DNA of 64,000 nt from Gluconacetobacter diazotrophicus PA1 5 (GTDB lineage Bacteria; Pseudomonadota; Alphaproteobacteria; Acetobacterales; Acetobacteraceae): contig NC_010125.1 of the NCBI RefSeq assembly GCF_000067045.1, positions 1,030,001-1,094,000 on the forward strand. The letters are read 5' to 3'. A program made the position numbers and the translations under genes. A model generated the notes under the pieces. It did no database searches. It was not told where the DNA came from and saw nothing but the letters and a program-made list of their open reading frames with translations. Below are positions 19,029-28,194 of this stretch, in pieces. How positions within the stretch are numbered: the stretch's first letter is position 1; each line of letters begins with the position of its first letter.

Positions 19029-20252
19029 TCAAAGCGCCGCGTCGGGCACCGGCTCGGCGCGGGCCGGGGCCACGCCGTGGCGGGTCATGAACTGGCGGAT
19101 CGCCCGCGTGGCCTGGCGCAGGCGCTGGGTGTTCTCCACCAGGCCGATCCGCACGAAGCCCTCGCCATACTCGCCGAAGCCCAGGCCGGGCGCCACCGCC
19201 ACCCCGGCTTCCTTCAGCAGCAGCTTCGAGAAATCGACGCTGCCCATCTCGCGGAACGGGGCGGGGACGGGGGCCCAGGCGAACATCGAGCCCTCGGGCG
19301 AGGGTACGTCCCAGCCCGCCGCGTGCAGGCCGCGGATCAGCACGTCGCGCCGGTCGCGATACAGGGTGCGGATCTCCTCGACGCAGTCCTGCGGGCCGCT
19401 GAGGGCCGCGACCGCCGCGACCTGGATCGGGGTGAAGGCCCCGTAATCCAGATAGGACTTGATGCGCGTCAGCGCCGTGATCAGGCGCGGATTGCCCGCC
19501 GCGAAGCCCATGCGCCACCCCGCCATGGAATAGGTCTTGGACAGTGAGGTGAATTCCACGGCGATGTCTTTCGCCCCCGGCACCTGCAGGATCGAGGGCG
19601 GCACCTTGTCGCCGAAATAGATCTCGGCATAGGCGAGGTCGGACATGATCCAGATCTCGTGCCGGCGGGCGAAATCCACCAGTTCGCGATAGAAATCCAG
19701 GTCCGCGACATAGGCCGTGGGATTGGACGGGAAATTGACGATCAGCGCCGTGGGCTTGGGCACCGAATGGCGCACCGCGCGGTCCAGCGCGCGCAGCATC
19801 TCCTCGTCCGGCGTGGCGGGGATCGAGCGTACGGACGCGCCGGCGATGATGAAGCCGAACTGGTGGATCGGATAGGACGGGTTGGGCACCAGGATGGTGT
19901 CGCCCGGGCTGGTGATCGCGGCCGACAGGTTGGCCAGCCCTTCCTTGGACCCCAGGGTGGCGATCACCTCTGTTTCCGGGTCCAGCTTCACGTCGAAGCG
20001 GCGGGCGTAATAGCCGGCCAGCGCCCGGCGCAGGCCGGGGATGCCGCGACTGACGGAATAGCGGTGCGACCGGGGATCAGCCACCGTCTCGACCAGCTTC
20101 TGCACGATGTGCGGCGGCGTGGGGGTGTCGGGATTGCCCATGCCCAGATCGATGATGTCCTCGCCCCGGGCTCGCGCCGCGGCCTTGGCCTTGTTGACCT
20201 CGGCGAACACATAGGGCGGCAGGCGGCGGATGCGGTGGAATTCTTCGGTCAT
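19029..20252 (-). CDS. Class I/II PLP aminotransferase (AlaC / LL-DAP aminotransferase-like)
   Basis: Fold-type I pyridoxal-phosphate aminotransferase of 407 aa. The Schiff-base lysine is in SLSKTYSMAGWRMGF (~236-250); NFPSNPTA and SDLAYAEIYFGD carry the cofactor-binding Asn and Asp/Tyr. The start MTEEFHRIRRLPPYVFAEV is typical of the group annotated as alanine-synthesising or LL-diaminopimelate aminotransferases in Alphaproteobacteria. It lies upstream of hom in the same direction with a 103-nt gap, consistent with amino-acid biosynthesis. The exact substrate cannot be read from sequence. Confidence 0.92.
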   Translation of the reverse strand: MTEEFHRIRRLPPYVFAEVNKAKAAARARGEDIIDLGMGNPDTPTPPHIVQKLVETVADPRSHRYSVSRGIPGLRRALAGYYARRFDVKLDPETEVIATLGSKEGLANLSAAITSPGDTILVPNPSYPIHQFGFIIAGASVRSIPATPDEEMLRALDRAVRHSVPKPTALIVNFPSNPTAYVADLDFYRELVDFARRHEIWIMSDLAYAEIYFGDKVPPSILQVPGAKDIAVEFTSLSKTYSMAGWRMGFAAGNPRLITALTRIKSYLDYGAFTPIQVAAVAALSGPQDCVEEIRTLYRDRRDVLIRGLHAAGWDVPSPEGSMFAWAPVPAPFREMGSVDFSKLLLKEAGVAVAPGLGFGEYGEGFVRIGLVENTQRLRQATRAIRQFMTRHGVAPARAEPVPDAAL

Positions 20253-20439
20253 GGGTTGCTCGTTGGGACTATCCGTCCGGGGGCGTGCCGCCCGCGGACC
20301 AGGTTCAGGACGGCCGTGTCGCGGCCGGCGGGGTAAATTCCCCGCCGTTCAGATATAACGACGGCCTCGCCCGGCAGGCAACCGCGCCGGAGCGCGCGAC
20401 CGGACTCCGGTCCATCACGATCCGCTCTATCCGGCCGCT

Positions 20440-21543
20440 CTATCTGGCCCTGCTGATCCGCACGCCGTCGCCGAACGGGTGGCCGCGCAGGTGGATGGCC
20501 CTGGCCGGGACGCCGTCCGCCGCCAGCAGCTCGGCCACCGCCCTGGCCCGCAGCAGGGCCAGGGTCATGGCCCGGGCCTGCGCGGCCGCGTCGGTCGAGG
20601 GCGCCTCGCCATAGCCATGGACGAAGAACGGCCCGTTGGGCGCCTGCCGCGCCAGGCTGGCGATCGTTCCGGCCTGCCCCTGCAGCGGCTGGTCGGTCCC
20701 GATGGGGAAGCGGATGCGCGTGCCCTCGGGGTCGGACAGCGCGTAATCGGGGCGCGGGGGCGTGGCCAGCGCGTTGTCGGCCGGCACGACGAAGCCCGGG
20801 AAGCTGGGCGGCATGGGGGGCTGGGCCGGAATCTCGGGAATGGGGACCGGGGCAGGGGGCGGCTTGCCGCCGACACCGCCGACATCCGCCCCGACCTCGG
20901 GCATCGCCACCAGGGCCTCGCCGGACGCGGTTCCGTCCGCCGTTCCGGACGTGGCCCCGGTGGGGGGGGCGGCGGGGGTTCCGGTGGCGGTCTCATTGGC
21001 GGCGCGGGCCGGGGCGGGGGACGCTGCCGGCGGGGGCGGGGGGGCGTCGGCGGCGACCAGGACGGCCGACGACGCGCCGCCGTCCGCCGGGGCGGGCGCG
21101 GCGGGCCTGGCAGGCGCGGCGGCCTGCGGCGGGGCGCCGGTCGCGGGGGGCGCCGGCAGGGTCAGCGGCCCGATCTCGGCCCCTTCGCGGTGGGCCAGGT
21201 TGCGCTGTTCGACCAGGGTTTCGGTGACGTGCGCCCGCAAGTCCTCCGACGGCAGGACCGGCGGCGTGGTCGGCGTCAGCCCCACGGCGGGATAGGCCTC
21301 GTGCGCGCCGGGCGGCGGCGGCCGCTGCTGGGCGATGACCCCGCCCTGGTGTTCGTGCCACCAGTCCAGGGTGGCGTCGAAGGCGTCGCGGTGCCCGCAG
21401 CCGCCCAGCGCCAGCAGGGCGGCTAGCGCCAGCCCTGGCGCCCGCCCCCGCCGGGGCGGGACAGCGTGGCATACGGGCGGCCGCGCGCTGTCATGCGAAG
21501 TGCCCGCGTGAGCCATGCGGTCTCTTGGCAGCGGCGCGATCAT
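20440..21543 (-). CDS. Pro/Ala-rich lipoprotein with OmpA-like C-terminal domain
   Basis: Predicted outer-membrane lipoprotein, 367 aa (358 if it begins at the ATG at 21516). A basic N-region (RRGRAPG) and a hydrophobic stretch end in lipobox LALGGC, with Cys at residue 49. The middle (~100-230) is a low-complexity Pro/Ala linker that could cross the periplasm. The C-terminal ~90 residues (FFVHGYGEAPSTDAAAQA...LRARAVAELLAADGVPARAI) resemble the OmpA peptidoglycan-binding fold, though diverged. It may anchor the envelope to peptidoglycan. Confidence 0.8.
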   Translation of the reverse strand: MIAPLPRDRMAHAGTSHDSARPPVCHAVPPRRGRAPGLALAALLALGGCGHRDAFDATLDWWHEHQGGVIAQQRPPPPGAHEAYPAVGLTPTTPPVLPSEDLRAHVTETLVEQRNLAHREGAEIGPLTLPAPPATGAPPQAAAPARPAAPAPADGGASSAVLVAADAPPPPPAASPAPARAANETATGTPAAPPTGATSGTADGTASGEALVAMPEVGADVGGVGGKPPPAPVPIPEIPAQPPMPPSFPGFVVPADNALATPPRPDYALSDPEGTRIRFPIGTDQPLQGQAGTIASLARQAPNGPFFVHGYGEAPSTDAAAQARAMTLALLRARAVAELLAADGVPARAIHLRGHPFGDGVRISRAR

Positions 21544-21734
21544 CCCTATCTTCTCTCCATGACCAGTTTCCTGCGGCCAGTTTTCGGCGCGACGCGGGGG
21601 CGGTCCGTCCTTACTAGCCCGCCCGCGGGCCTTTAGCGAGAGAGCGGCCGGGCAGGACGGGTCTTGGCACCGGCAAAAAGGCGGCGCAGGATAGACCGAT
21701 AACGTAGACCAGTCCTGGGTACAGGGAGACCACG

Positions 21735-22409
21735 ATGAGCGGCATGCAGCCGAAAAACCGGATCCGCATGGATGACGAGGACCCGGATGGCCCCGACATC
21801 CCCGAGCCCCAGGGCCCGGAACCCAAGGAACCCGGCGACAACAAGACCCTGTCCTCGCCGATCAACGAACTGGAAAGCCGGCTGTTCGACCAGCGCAAGG
21901 TTCTGGTCTTCGGGGCGATCAACGACAAGCTGGCGCGTGACGTCACGGGCCGCCTGCTGGCGCTGGCCGGCGCGTCCGACCACCCGATCGACGTCTATAT
22001 CAACTCGCCCGGCGGCCATGTCGAAAGCGGCGACACGATCCACGACATGATCCGCTTCGTCGACTCGGTGGCGCCGGTGAACGTCATCGGCACCGGCTGG
22101 GTGGCCTCGGCCGGGGCGCTGATCTTCGCCGCCGGCAACGCGCAGCGCCGCTTCTGCCTGCCGAACACGCGCTTCCTGCTGCACCAGCCGATGGGCGGCG
22201 TGCGCGGACCCGCCACCGATATCGATATCGAGGCGCGGGAGATCGTGAAGATGCGCGAACGCCTGAACCGCCTGTTCGCGCGTGAAACCGGCCAGTCGTA
22301 CGAGAAGGTGTGCCGCGACACCGACCGCAATTACTGGATGTCGGCCGACGAAGCGATCGCCTACGGCCTGGTCACCCGGGTCATCAACACTCTTTCCGAT
22401 ATCCACTGA
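21735..22409 (+). CDS. clpP: ClpP-family ATP-dependent serine protease subunit
   Basis: Proteolytic subunit of a Clp protease, 224 aa. The catalytic triad is visible: Ser in WVASAGALIF (~125), His in LLHQPMGG (~150), and Asp in RDTDRNYWM. The N-terminal ~45 residues are acidic and Pro-rich (DDEDPDGPDIPEPQGPEP), longer than in canonical ClpP. No clpX or lon is adjacent, so this is probably an accessory paralogue. A second ATG (21744) is three codons in. Confidence 0.92.
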   Translation: MSGMQPKNRIRMDDEDPDGPDIPEPQGPEPKEPGDNKTLSSPINELESRLFDQRKVLVFGAINDKLARDVTGRLLALAGASDHPIDVYINSPGGHVESGDTIHDMIRFVDSVAPVNVIGTGWVASAGALIFAAGNAQRRFCLPNTRFLLHQPMGGVRGPATDIDIEAREIVKMRERLNRLFARETGQSYEKVCRDTDRNYWMSADEAIAYGLVTRVINTLSDIH

Positions 22410-22518
22410 TCGACGGGGCCTGCCCGTGCCGCCATCGCGCGGCACGGGGGCGCCCGCCAGGTATGCCGGTCCGGCCGCGCGGCCGCCGGCGTCGTTCCTG
22501 TAAGCGAGCCTGTGAACA

Positions 22519-23511
22519 ATGAATTCTCTTGCCGATATCTATTCCTCCCATCCCCGGGCGCTCGACCCCGTAAAGGCCGATGCCGGCAGCGTGGCCGAGG
22601 CCGATTTCAAGGCCCGTCACTGGTCCAGCCCCGTGCCCGGCCCGCTGAAGGCCGGCACCGCCGAGCACAAGCGCGCGGTCGCGCAGATGTTCCGCGAGAC
22701 GTTCAATCCGTACAAGCCCTCGGTCATCGCGTGGCCCAAGCTGGACCCCGAGACGCTGAAGCGCGTGACCTCGCTGCCGATCTGGGACATCGCGGTGCAG
22801 ACCGAAGGCAAGGCCCGCCTGCGCATGGCGGCCTATGCGAACATGCTCAGCGACCCGGACATTAAGGACGCGATGTCCCTGAATGCGTGGGAGGAGAACC
22901 GGCACAAGGAAGTCCTGTCAAAGCTGGTCGAGGCCTACGACATCAAGATGGCGCCGGAACCCCCCTACGTCGAGCCGACCGACGTGGAATGGGCCTATAT
23001 GGTCACGGGTTTTTCGGAATGCGTCGACAGCTTCTTCGCGTTCGGCCTGTTCGCGCTGGCGCGGAAGTCCGGCTTCTTCCCCCCCGAACTGGTCGAGACG
23101 TTCGAGCCGGTGATGCAGGAGGAAGCCCGCCATATCATCCTGTTCGCCAACTGGCTGACCTACCATCGCGCGACGCTGCCGCTGTGGAAGCGCCCGTGGT
23201 TCGAACTGCGCGTGCTGGCGGTCTGGGCGTTCCTGGTCTACGAACGGCTGGACCTGGTGCGCACCATGGACGGTGACGGCAACGTGCATGAACAGGACAA
23301 CAACTTCGCCGTGACCGGCGTCAAGGACGTTTCCAGCATCGATATCAGCCTGCGCGACCTGATGGGCGTGTGCCTGGAAGAGAACGAGCGCCGACTGGCC
23401 GGCTACGACCCGCGCCTGGCGCGGCCGAAGCTGGCGCCGAACATTGCGCGGTTCATCCGCTTCGTGCTGCCCAAGGCCTCCCGCAACGCGCAGGTCGGGC
23501 ACGCTGCTTGA
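22519..23511 (+). CDS. Ferritin-like di-iron protein (first of a tandem pair)
   Basis: A 330-aa protein with two metal-binding signatures of ferritin-like four-helix bundles: WEENRHKEVL (EExxH, residues ~123-132) and MQEEARHIILF (EExxH, ~200-210), with helix-rich sequence around them (FSECVDSFFAFGLFALARKSGF). This fits a non-haem di-iron carboxylate protein. Its substrate is unknown. The next gene is a diverged paralogue whose TTG start overlaps the TGA of this one, so they are made together and may form a heteromer. Confidence 0.85.
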   Translation: MNSLADIYSSHPRALDPVKADAGSVAEADFKARHWSSPVPGPLKAGTAEHKRAVAQMFRETFNPYKPSVIAWPKLDPETLKRVTSLPIWDIAVQTEGKARLRMAAYANMLSDPDIKDAMSLNAWEENRHKEVLSKLVEAYDIKMAPEPPYVEPTDVEWAYMVTGFSECVDSFFAFGLFALARKSGFFPPELVETFEPVMQEEARHIILFANWLTYHRATLPLWKRPWFELRVLAVWAFLVYERLDLVRTMDGDGNVHEQDNNFAVTGVKDVSSIDISLRDLMGVCLEENERRLAGYDPRLARPKLAPNIARFIRFVLPKASRNAQVGHAA

Positions 23512-24371
23512 GCCACGTCGAAGCGGGGTCGGAAGCCCATAAGGACCTGTTCTGCCGTCAGTTCGTCGCCACCCATCAGGTTTTCGACCCCGAAACCCTG
23601 CCGTGGCCCGACCTGACGGACGAGGAACTGGCGCGCCTGCGCACCATCCCCTTCTGGCAGGAGGTGTACCACACCGAACGCCGGGCGGGGGCGATCGTGG
23701 ATGCCTTCACCCCGCAGATCGACGACCCCGTGGTGCGCGAGGCCGTGGCCCTGCAGGGGCTGGAGGAAGCGCGCCACGCGGCGCTGATCCGCACGATGAT
23801 CGACCGCTACGGCATCGACGCGACCGAACAGCCGATCGAGACGTTTCCCGCCGACCTGGAAACCGCGTTCATCGATTTCGGCTTTGGCGAATGCCTGGAC
23901 GCGTTCCTGGGATTCGGCGCCTTCAAAAACGCGCGCCAGTCGCAGTTCCTGCCGGAAAAGCTGTTCGAGATCTTCGACGTGCTGATGTTCGAGGAAACGC
24001 GGCACATCGTCTTCTTCATCAATTACATGGCGTGGCGCGAGCGGCGGCGCGGGCTGGGCCCGGTGCGCCGCGCGCTGAAATCCACGCGCTTCTACGGCCG
24101 CGCGCTGGGGCGGCTGCTGGCCATGGTGCGGCGCGGGCAGCAGCCCAATGACGGCCGCGATTTCGCGGTGACGCAGGCCAACGTCTTCGTGGACGATTTC
24201 TCGTTCCGGCAGTTCGTCGAGGATTGCTATCGCGAAAACGCGCGACGGATGAAGGAATTCGACCCGGACCTGATGCAGCCCCGCCTGCTGCCCGCCATGG
24301 CCGACCTAGCCCTGCGCGGCATGCGCCTGTGGGACCGCAGGCGCCCGCATCTGCGCACCTCCGCACGGTAG
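23508..24371 (+). CDS. Ferritin-like di-iron protein (second of a tandem pair)
   Basis: A 287-aa paralogue of the preceding protein. It shares EExxH motifs in LEEARHAALI (~86) and FEETRHIVFF (~162), plus FGECLDAFLGFGAFKNARQS, which matches FSECVDSFFAFGLFALARKS of the first protein. The start is TTG at 23508 (SHVEAGSEAHKD), overlapping the upstream stop as TTGA; longer in-frame starts would lie deep in the first gene. Tandem duplication followed by divergence is the simplest history. Confidence 0.83.
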   Translation: MSHVEAGSEAHKDLFCRQFVATHQVFDPETLPWPDLTDEELARLRTIPFWQEVYHTERRAGAIVDAFTPQIDDPVVREAVALQGLEEARHAALIRTMIDRYGIDATEQPIETFPADLETAFIDFGFGECLDAFLGFGAFKNARQSQFLPEKLFEIFDVLMFEETRHIVFFINYMAWRERRRGLGPVRRALKSTRFYGRALGRLLAMVRRGQQPNDGRDFAVTQANVFVDDFSFRQFVEDCYRENARRMKEFDPDLMQPRLLPAMADLALRGMRLWDRRRPHLRTSAR

Positions 24372-24456
24372 AACCTTCACGCGACAGACCATTCGCGGAT
24401 GGGGCTGGAACTCTGCCACGCCGCCGGTGTTTCGGCTGGCAGCGGGAGGGCGTGCC

Positions 24457-24714
24457 ATGGCCGACCAACATCCAAAACCTGATGACGGAATCTTCCCCGA
24501 TCCCGATATCCCGCCCCCTTTTCCGCCGCCCGGCGAGGAAGAGGACGAGGATGAAGACGACGAGGATGAAGACGAGGATGGCACCGGCGACGGCGCCGAG
24601 CCCCGGCCGCCGCTGATCAGGACAAGGGCGTTCCTTTTTGAAAGGAAGAACCGAAAAACGTTCGACCGGTTCAGGGATTTCATGCTGGGCGCATACGAAG
24701 ACGTGAACGAATAA
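24457..24714 (+). CDS. Small acidic Pro-rich protein ending inside a dispersed repeat
   Basis: 85 aa from ATG 24457 (MADQHPKPDDG), preceded by GGGAGGG. The middle is almost all Glu/Asp (EEEDEDEDDEDEDEDG). The last ~28 residues (RAFLFERKNRKTFDRFRD onward) are the translation of a 120-bp repeat that recurs inverted at 25830-25950, so the original stop codon has probably been lost and the C-terminus is recruited repeat sequence. I do not recognise a family, and expression is uncertain. Confidence 0.5.
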   Translation: MADQHPKPDDGIFPDPDIPPPFPPPGEEEDEDEDDEDEDEDGTGDGAEPRPPLIRTRAFLFERKNRKTFDRFRDFMLGAYEDVNE

Positions 24715-24749
24715 AAGTCTTTTTGCTTCTTTTTCTTCAAAAAAAGAAG
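24630..24749 (+). repeat. ~120-bp dispersed repeat with AT-rich hairpin ends (copy 1)
   Basis: Unit with short inverted-repeat ends: TTCCTTTTTGAAAGGAA at the left and CTTCTTTTTCTTCAAAAAAAG at the right. The same unit is at 25830-25950 in inverse orientation. Between hairpins is a coding-like stretch. Hairpins of this kind occur between genes in acetic acid bacteria (from memory); they could act as rho-independent terminators. Confidence 0.8.
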
Positions 24750-24760
24750 GGGAGACCCCC

Positions 24761-25826
24761 ATGACCGGTCACCAGGACGGGCGCCTCGTTTCGCGCCTGC
24801 GGGTCGCCATGTTCCTCCTGGTGGTCGGGCTGTATTCCGCGTCATGGTCGCTGGGCTTCGTGCTGGCCTGCTGGGTGGTCGGGCGCGTCACCAGCGCGTT
24901 GGGGCCCTTTGCCACGTTTTCCACGCTCGCGGGCCTGTCCGGCCTGTCCGCCATGCTGCTGTGGTTCCTGCCGTTCAATGCGGTCTGGATCGGGCTGCGG
25001 ATGGTAATCGGATTCTGCTTCGGCGGCCTGTCCGCCCTGGTCGAGGGATGGCTGATCGCGCGAACGGGCGCGAATGCCGCGTTTGCCAGTTACCTGGCCG
25101 TGGTGCTGGTGGCGTCGCTGGCCGGCACCCTCAGCCTCAACCTGCTCGATCCGCTGGGCGAGGCCCCCTTCGTGCTGACCAGCGCGGCCGTGCTGGCGTC
25201 GATCGTCCCGGTGTTCCTCGAGCGCACGGCGCTGCCGCCGGCGCCGTTGGCGTTCCATGCGGAAATCGGGCGCGTGATCGCGCTCTCGCCGCTGGGCGCG
25301 TTCGACTGCCTGGGCGCCGGGACGATCACCGGCGTGCTGGGCGGGCTCGGCCCCGTATTCGGCATGGTGGCGGGACTGGGCATGCACGGGACGACGCATG
25401 ATGCTGGCCGCGAACACGCTGGGCGGTGCCGTGGCCAATACGCCGGTCAGCTTCCTGACCGCACGGATCGGCCGGCGCTGGCTGCTGACCGGGGTGGCCC
25501 TGCTGGGCGTCGCCGTGTGTATGCCGCTGGTTCTTGCGCCGCAATGGCCCCGCGCCGGGCTGATCCTGCTGCTGGGGGCGTTCGGCTTCGCGCAATATCC
25601 GCTGTACACTCTGTGCGTCGGCATCACCACCCTGCAGGCGCCCCACCGGCCGTCGGAACAGGTGGCCAGCGAAATGCTGCTGCTGTTCGGACTGGGAACC
25701 ATCGCCGGTCCCATGATCGGCGGCCCGCTGCTGCATCGCGGAATCGGCTGGATGTTCGGGTTCATTGCCGTGACGTTCCTTGCCATCGGCCTCGGCGCTG
25801 CCGCGTGTCGGAGGATTGCGCGGTGA
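24761..25826 (+). pseudogene. MFS transporter, frameshifted
   Basis: Major facilitator superfamily permease. The first frame (24761 to ~25390) carries several hydrophobic helices (VAMFLLVVGLYSASWSLGFV, VIGFCFGGLSALVEGWL); the second (from ~25398, MMLAANTLGGAVANTP, then FLTARIGRRWLL) completes the protein to 25826 after a one-base frame change in GGGACGACGCATGATG. Together they make ~354 residues, about one helix pair short of a full MFS protein. It is either a pseudogene or a sequencing error. Inverted repeats flank it exactly on both sides. Confidence 0.75.
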
Positions 25827-25829
25827 AGC

Positions 25830-25950
25830 CTTCTTTTTCTGAAGAAAAAGAAGCAAAAAGACTTTGATTCGTTCCGGGTCCCGGTATGCACCCGGCACAA
25901 AACCCCTGAACAGACCAAAAGTTTTTTGGTTCTTTTTTTCAAAAAAGAAC
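25830..25950 (-). repeat. ~120-bp dispersed repeat (copy 2, inverted)
   Basis: Near-perfect reverse complement of the unit at 24630-24749, with hairpin ends CTTCTTTTTCTGAAGAAAAAG and GGTTCTTTTTTTCAAAAAAG. With copy 1 it brackets the MFS gene. It lies in the 5' region of the DUF885 gene and may end MFS transcription. Confidence 0.8.
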
Positions 25951-26037
25951 AAACAACCCCCACCAGGGCACCCCTTCTTGCCAACACGTTCCCCCTTCGG
26001 CACGATCCTGCGGTCTGTCAACCGAAAGGGCACGTTC

Positions 26038-27795
26038 TTGAAAAGACTCCTCCTGGCCTCGATCGCCCTCTTTCCCGGCCTGGCGCACGCGGCCGAAGAC
26101 CGGAACGCGTCCTTTCAGGCCCTGCTGGCGCAGCAATGGGAATGGCAGTTGCGCGAGAGCCCGGAACTGGCGACGACCATCGGGGACGACCGCTATAATG
26201 ATCGCTGGTCCGACATGTCGCTGGCCCATGTCGCGGTTCAGGACCGCGCGCTGAAGGACTTCCAGACGCGGTTCACGGCCTTCGGAACGGCGGGATTGTC
26301 GGAACAGAACCGCCTCAGCCGCCAGATGATGCTCCAGCAACTGGCGATCGACCGGGAGGCGATCCGGCTGAAGATTTATGAAATGCCGATCGACCAGATC
26401 AATGGGGTGCCGTTGCAACTGGCTGGTTTCGTGTCCAGCATTCCGTTCGATTCCGTCAGACACTATCAGGATTACATCGCCCGCCTGCACGCCATTCCGG
26501 CGGTCCTGCAGGCGGTGGTCGACAGCGCGCGGGCCGGCATGGCGGACCATCTGATGCCGCCGCGCTTCCTGCTGGAAAAGGCGATTCCGCAATTGCGCGG
26601 CATCGCGTCCCCGGCCGGGACGGACAATGTGTTCGGACAGCCGGCCCTGCATTTTCCGGCGACGATTCCGGCGGACCAGCAGGCGGCGCTGCGGGCGCAG
26701 ATCATCGCCGCCGTCGATCGCGAGGTCCGCCCGGCGTTCGAGAAGACGGCCGATTTCGTCGAAAAGGACTACGCGCCGCACGGCCGGGCGCAGGACGGGA
26801 TCTGGGCGCTGCCCGACGGGACCGCGCGCTATCGCTTCGCCATCCGCCAGCAGACCACCAGCACCATGACCCCCGCCGCGATCCACGCCCTGGGCCTGGC
26901 CGAAGTCGCGCGGATCGAAAAGCAGATGACCGATGTCGCGCACCGGCTGGGCTTCGCGGACCTCGCGGCGCTACGGGCGTCGGTCCAGACCGACCATAAG
27001 CTGTTCGCGACCTCGCGCGAGGAAATCCTGGACCGCTACCGCACCTATATCGCCGGAATGCGGCCCGAACTGCCCAGGCTGTTCGGCACGCTGCCCAAGG
27101 CGGACGTGAAGGTGCAGGCGGTCGAAACCTACCGCGAGGCCGAGGCGCCGGACGCCGAATACCACCAGGGTACGCCCGACGGGTCGCGCCCCGGCATCGT
27201 GTTCGTCAATACCGGGGATTTCGCGCATCGCGACCTGTACACGATCGAGGACACCGCCTATCACGAGGGCATTCCCGGCCACCATCTGCAGATCGCCCTG
27301 GCCCAGACCCTGCCCCTGCCGCCTTTCCGCCAGCAGGGCAGCTATAATTCCTATGTCGAGGGATGGGCGCTGTACGCGGAACGGCTGGCGAAGGATTACG
27401 GGTTCTACAAGGACGCCTATAACGAATATGGCTGGCTGAACGGCGAACTGCTGCGCGCCGACCGGCTGGTTCTGGATACCGGCGTGCACTATCTGCACTG
27501 GACGCGCCCGCAGATGATCGCGTTCTTCCGCGCCCATCCATCGGAAAGCGAACCCGGCATGCAGGCCGAAACCGACCGCTACATCGCCTGGCCAGGCCAG
27601 GCGCTGGGCTACAAGCTGGGCCAACTCGAAATCCTGGATCTTCGCGCCAGGGCGCAGAAAGCGCTGGGCCCCAAATTCGATATCCGCGCCTTCCACGACG
27701 AAATCCTGGGCGGCGGCGCACTGCCGCTGGACATGCTGGACCAGCGAGTTACGCAATGGATCGCGGCCCAACGCGCCGCCCTGAAGCCGTCATGA
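26038..27795 (+). CDS. DUF885-family protein, secreted peptidase-like
   Basis: A 585-aa exported protein. The TTG at 26038, with AAAGGG 8 nt upstream, gives a clean signal peptide (KRLLLASIALFPGLAHAAE). The DUF885 core has a zinc-peptidase-like HExxxGHH motif, HEGIPGHHLQ near residue 409, followed by YVEGWALYAERLAKDYGFY, which would supply a third ligand. This is typical of a family thought to be metallopeptidases; substrates are not established. A frame extending further upstream only reads the dispersed repeat. Confidence 0.9.
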   Translation: MKRLLLASIALFPGLAHAAEDRNASFQALLAQQWEWQLRESPELATTIGDDRYNDRWSDMSLAHVAVQDRALKDFQTRFTAFGTAGLSEQNRLSRQMMLQQLAIDREAIRLKIYEMPIDQINGVPLQLAGFVSSIPFDSVRHYQDYIARLHAIPAVLQAVVDSARAGMADHLMPPRFLLEKAIPQLRGIASPAGTDNVFGQPALHFPATIPADQQAALRAQIIAAVDREVRPAFEKTADFVEKDYAPHGRAQDGIWALPDGTARYRFAIRQQTTSTMTPAAIHALGLAEVARIEKQMTDVAHRLGFADLAALRASVQTDHKLFATSREEILDRYRTYIAGMRPELPRLFGTLPKADVKVQAVETYREAEAPDAEYHQGTPDGSRPGIVFVNTGDFAHRDLYTIEDTAYHEGIPGHHLQIALAQTLPLPPFRQQGSYNSYVEGWALYAERLAKDYGFYKDAYNEYGWLNGELLRADRLVLDTGVHYLHWTRPQMIAFFRAHPSESEPGMQAETDRYIAWPGQALGYKLGQLEILDLRARAQKALGPKFDIRAFHDEILGGGALPLDMLDQRVTQWIAAQRAALKPS

Positions 27796-27899
27796 TTGGC
27801 GAAAACGCCGAAAGACCGCCGGCAGCCCATGTCCTGGAAGCGGACACTTACGCGAAGGATGTGGGCGTGTCATGGTTGTGTTCCGGACCTTTACCACAG

Positions 27900-28130
27900 A
27901 CTATATGGTTATGAAGGGGAACTGGAATAGGACGTGTTTACAAGGCGGAGTTCAGACGTGAAGCTGTGTGTCTGACTCTAAGCAGCGATCTGTCGCGTGA
28001 GCGGATTGCTAAGAATGTGGGTATTGGCACTTCGACACCGACGAAATGGGTCCGGGATGCCTTGCGCCATGAGCCTGTGATGGCTGATGGCGCGCATCAC
28101 AGAGCATTATCGTGTGAGAGTGAAATCCGC
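27900..28130 (+). pseudogene. Transposase orfA-like N-terminal remnant
   Basis: A frame through GRVYKAEFRREAVCLTLSS, then SRERIAKNVGIGTSTPTKWV, the helix-turn-helix of an IS orfA (REAV...IAKNVGIGTSTPTKWVRD). No start codon fits (ATA where ATG is expected), and the frame decays after ~28130. Probably the left end of an eroded IS3-like element. Confidence 0.55.
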
Positions 28131-28194
28131 GTTGTCCGGGCAGGACGGTTCAGGGTGACGACACACAGCACGATACCTGCCGCTTCGCTATTCT

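Noticed and set aside
16505-19090. Very long plus-strand open frame (861 codons) across glpX and hom
   Set aside because: Antisense to two recognisable enzymes; composition (Gly/Arg/His-rich) is a GC-codon artefact.
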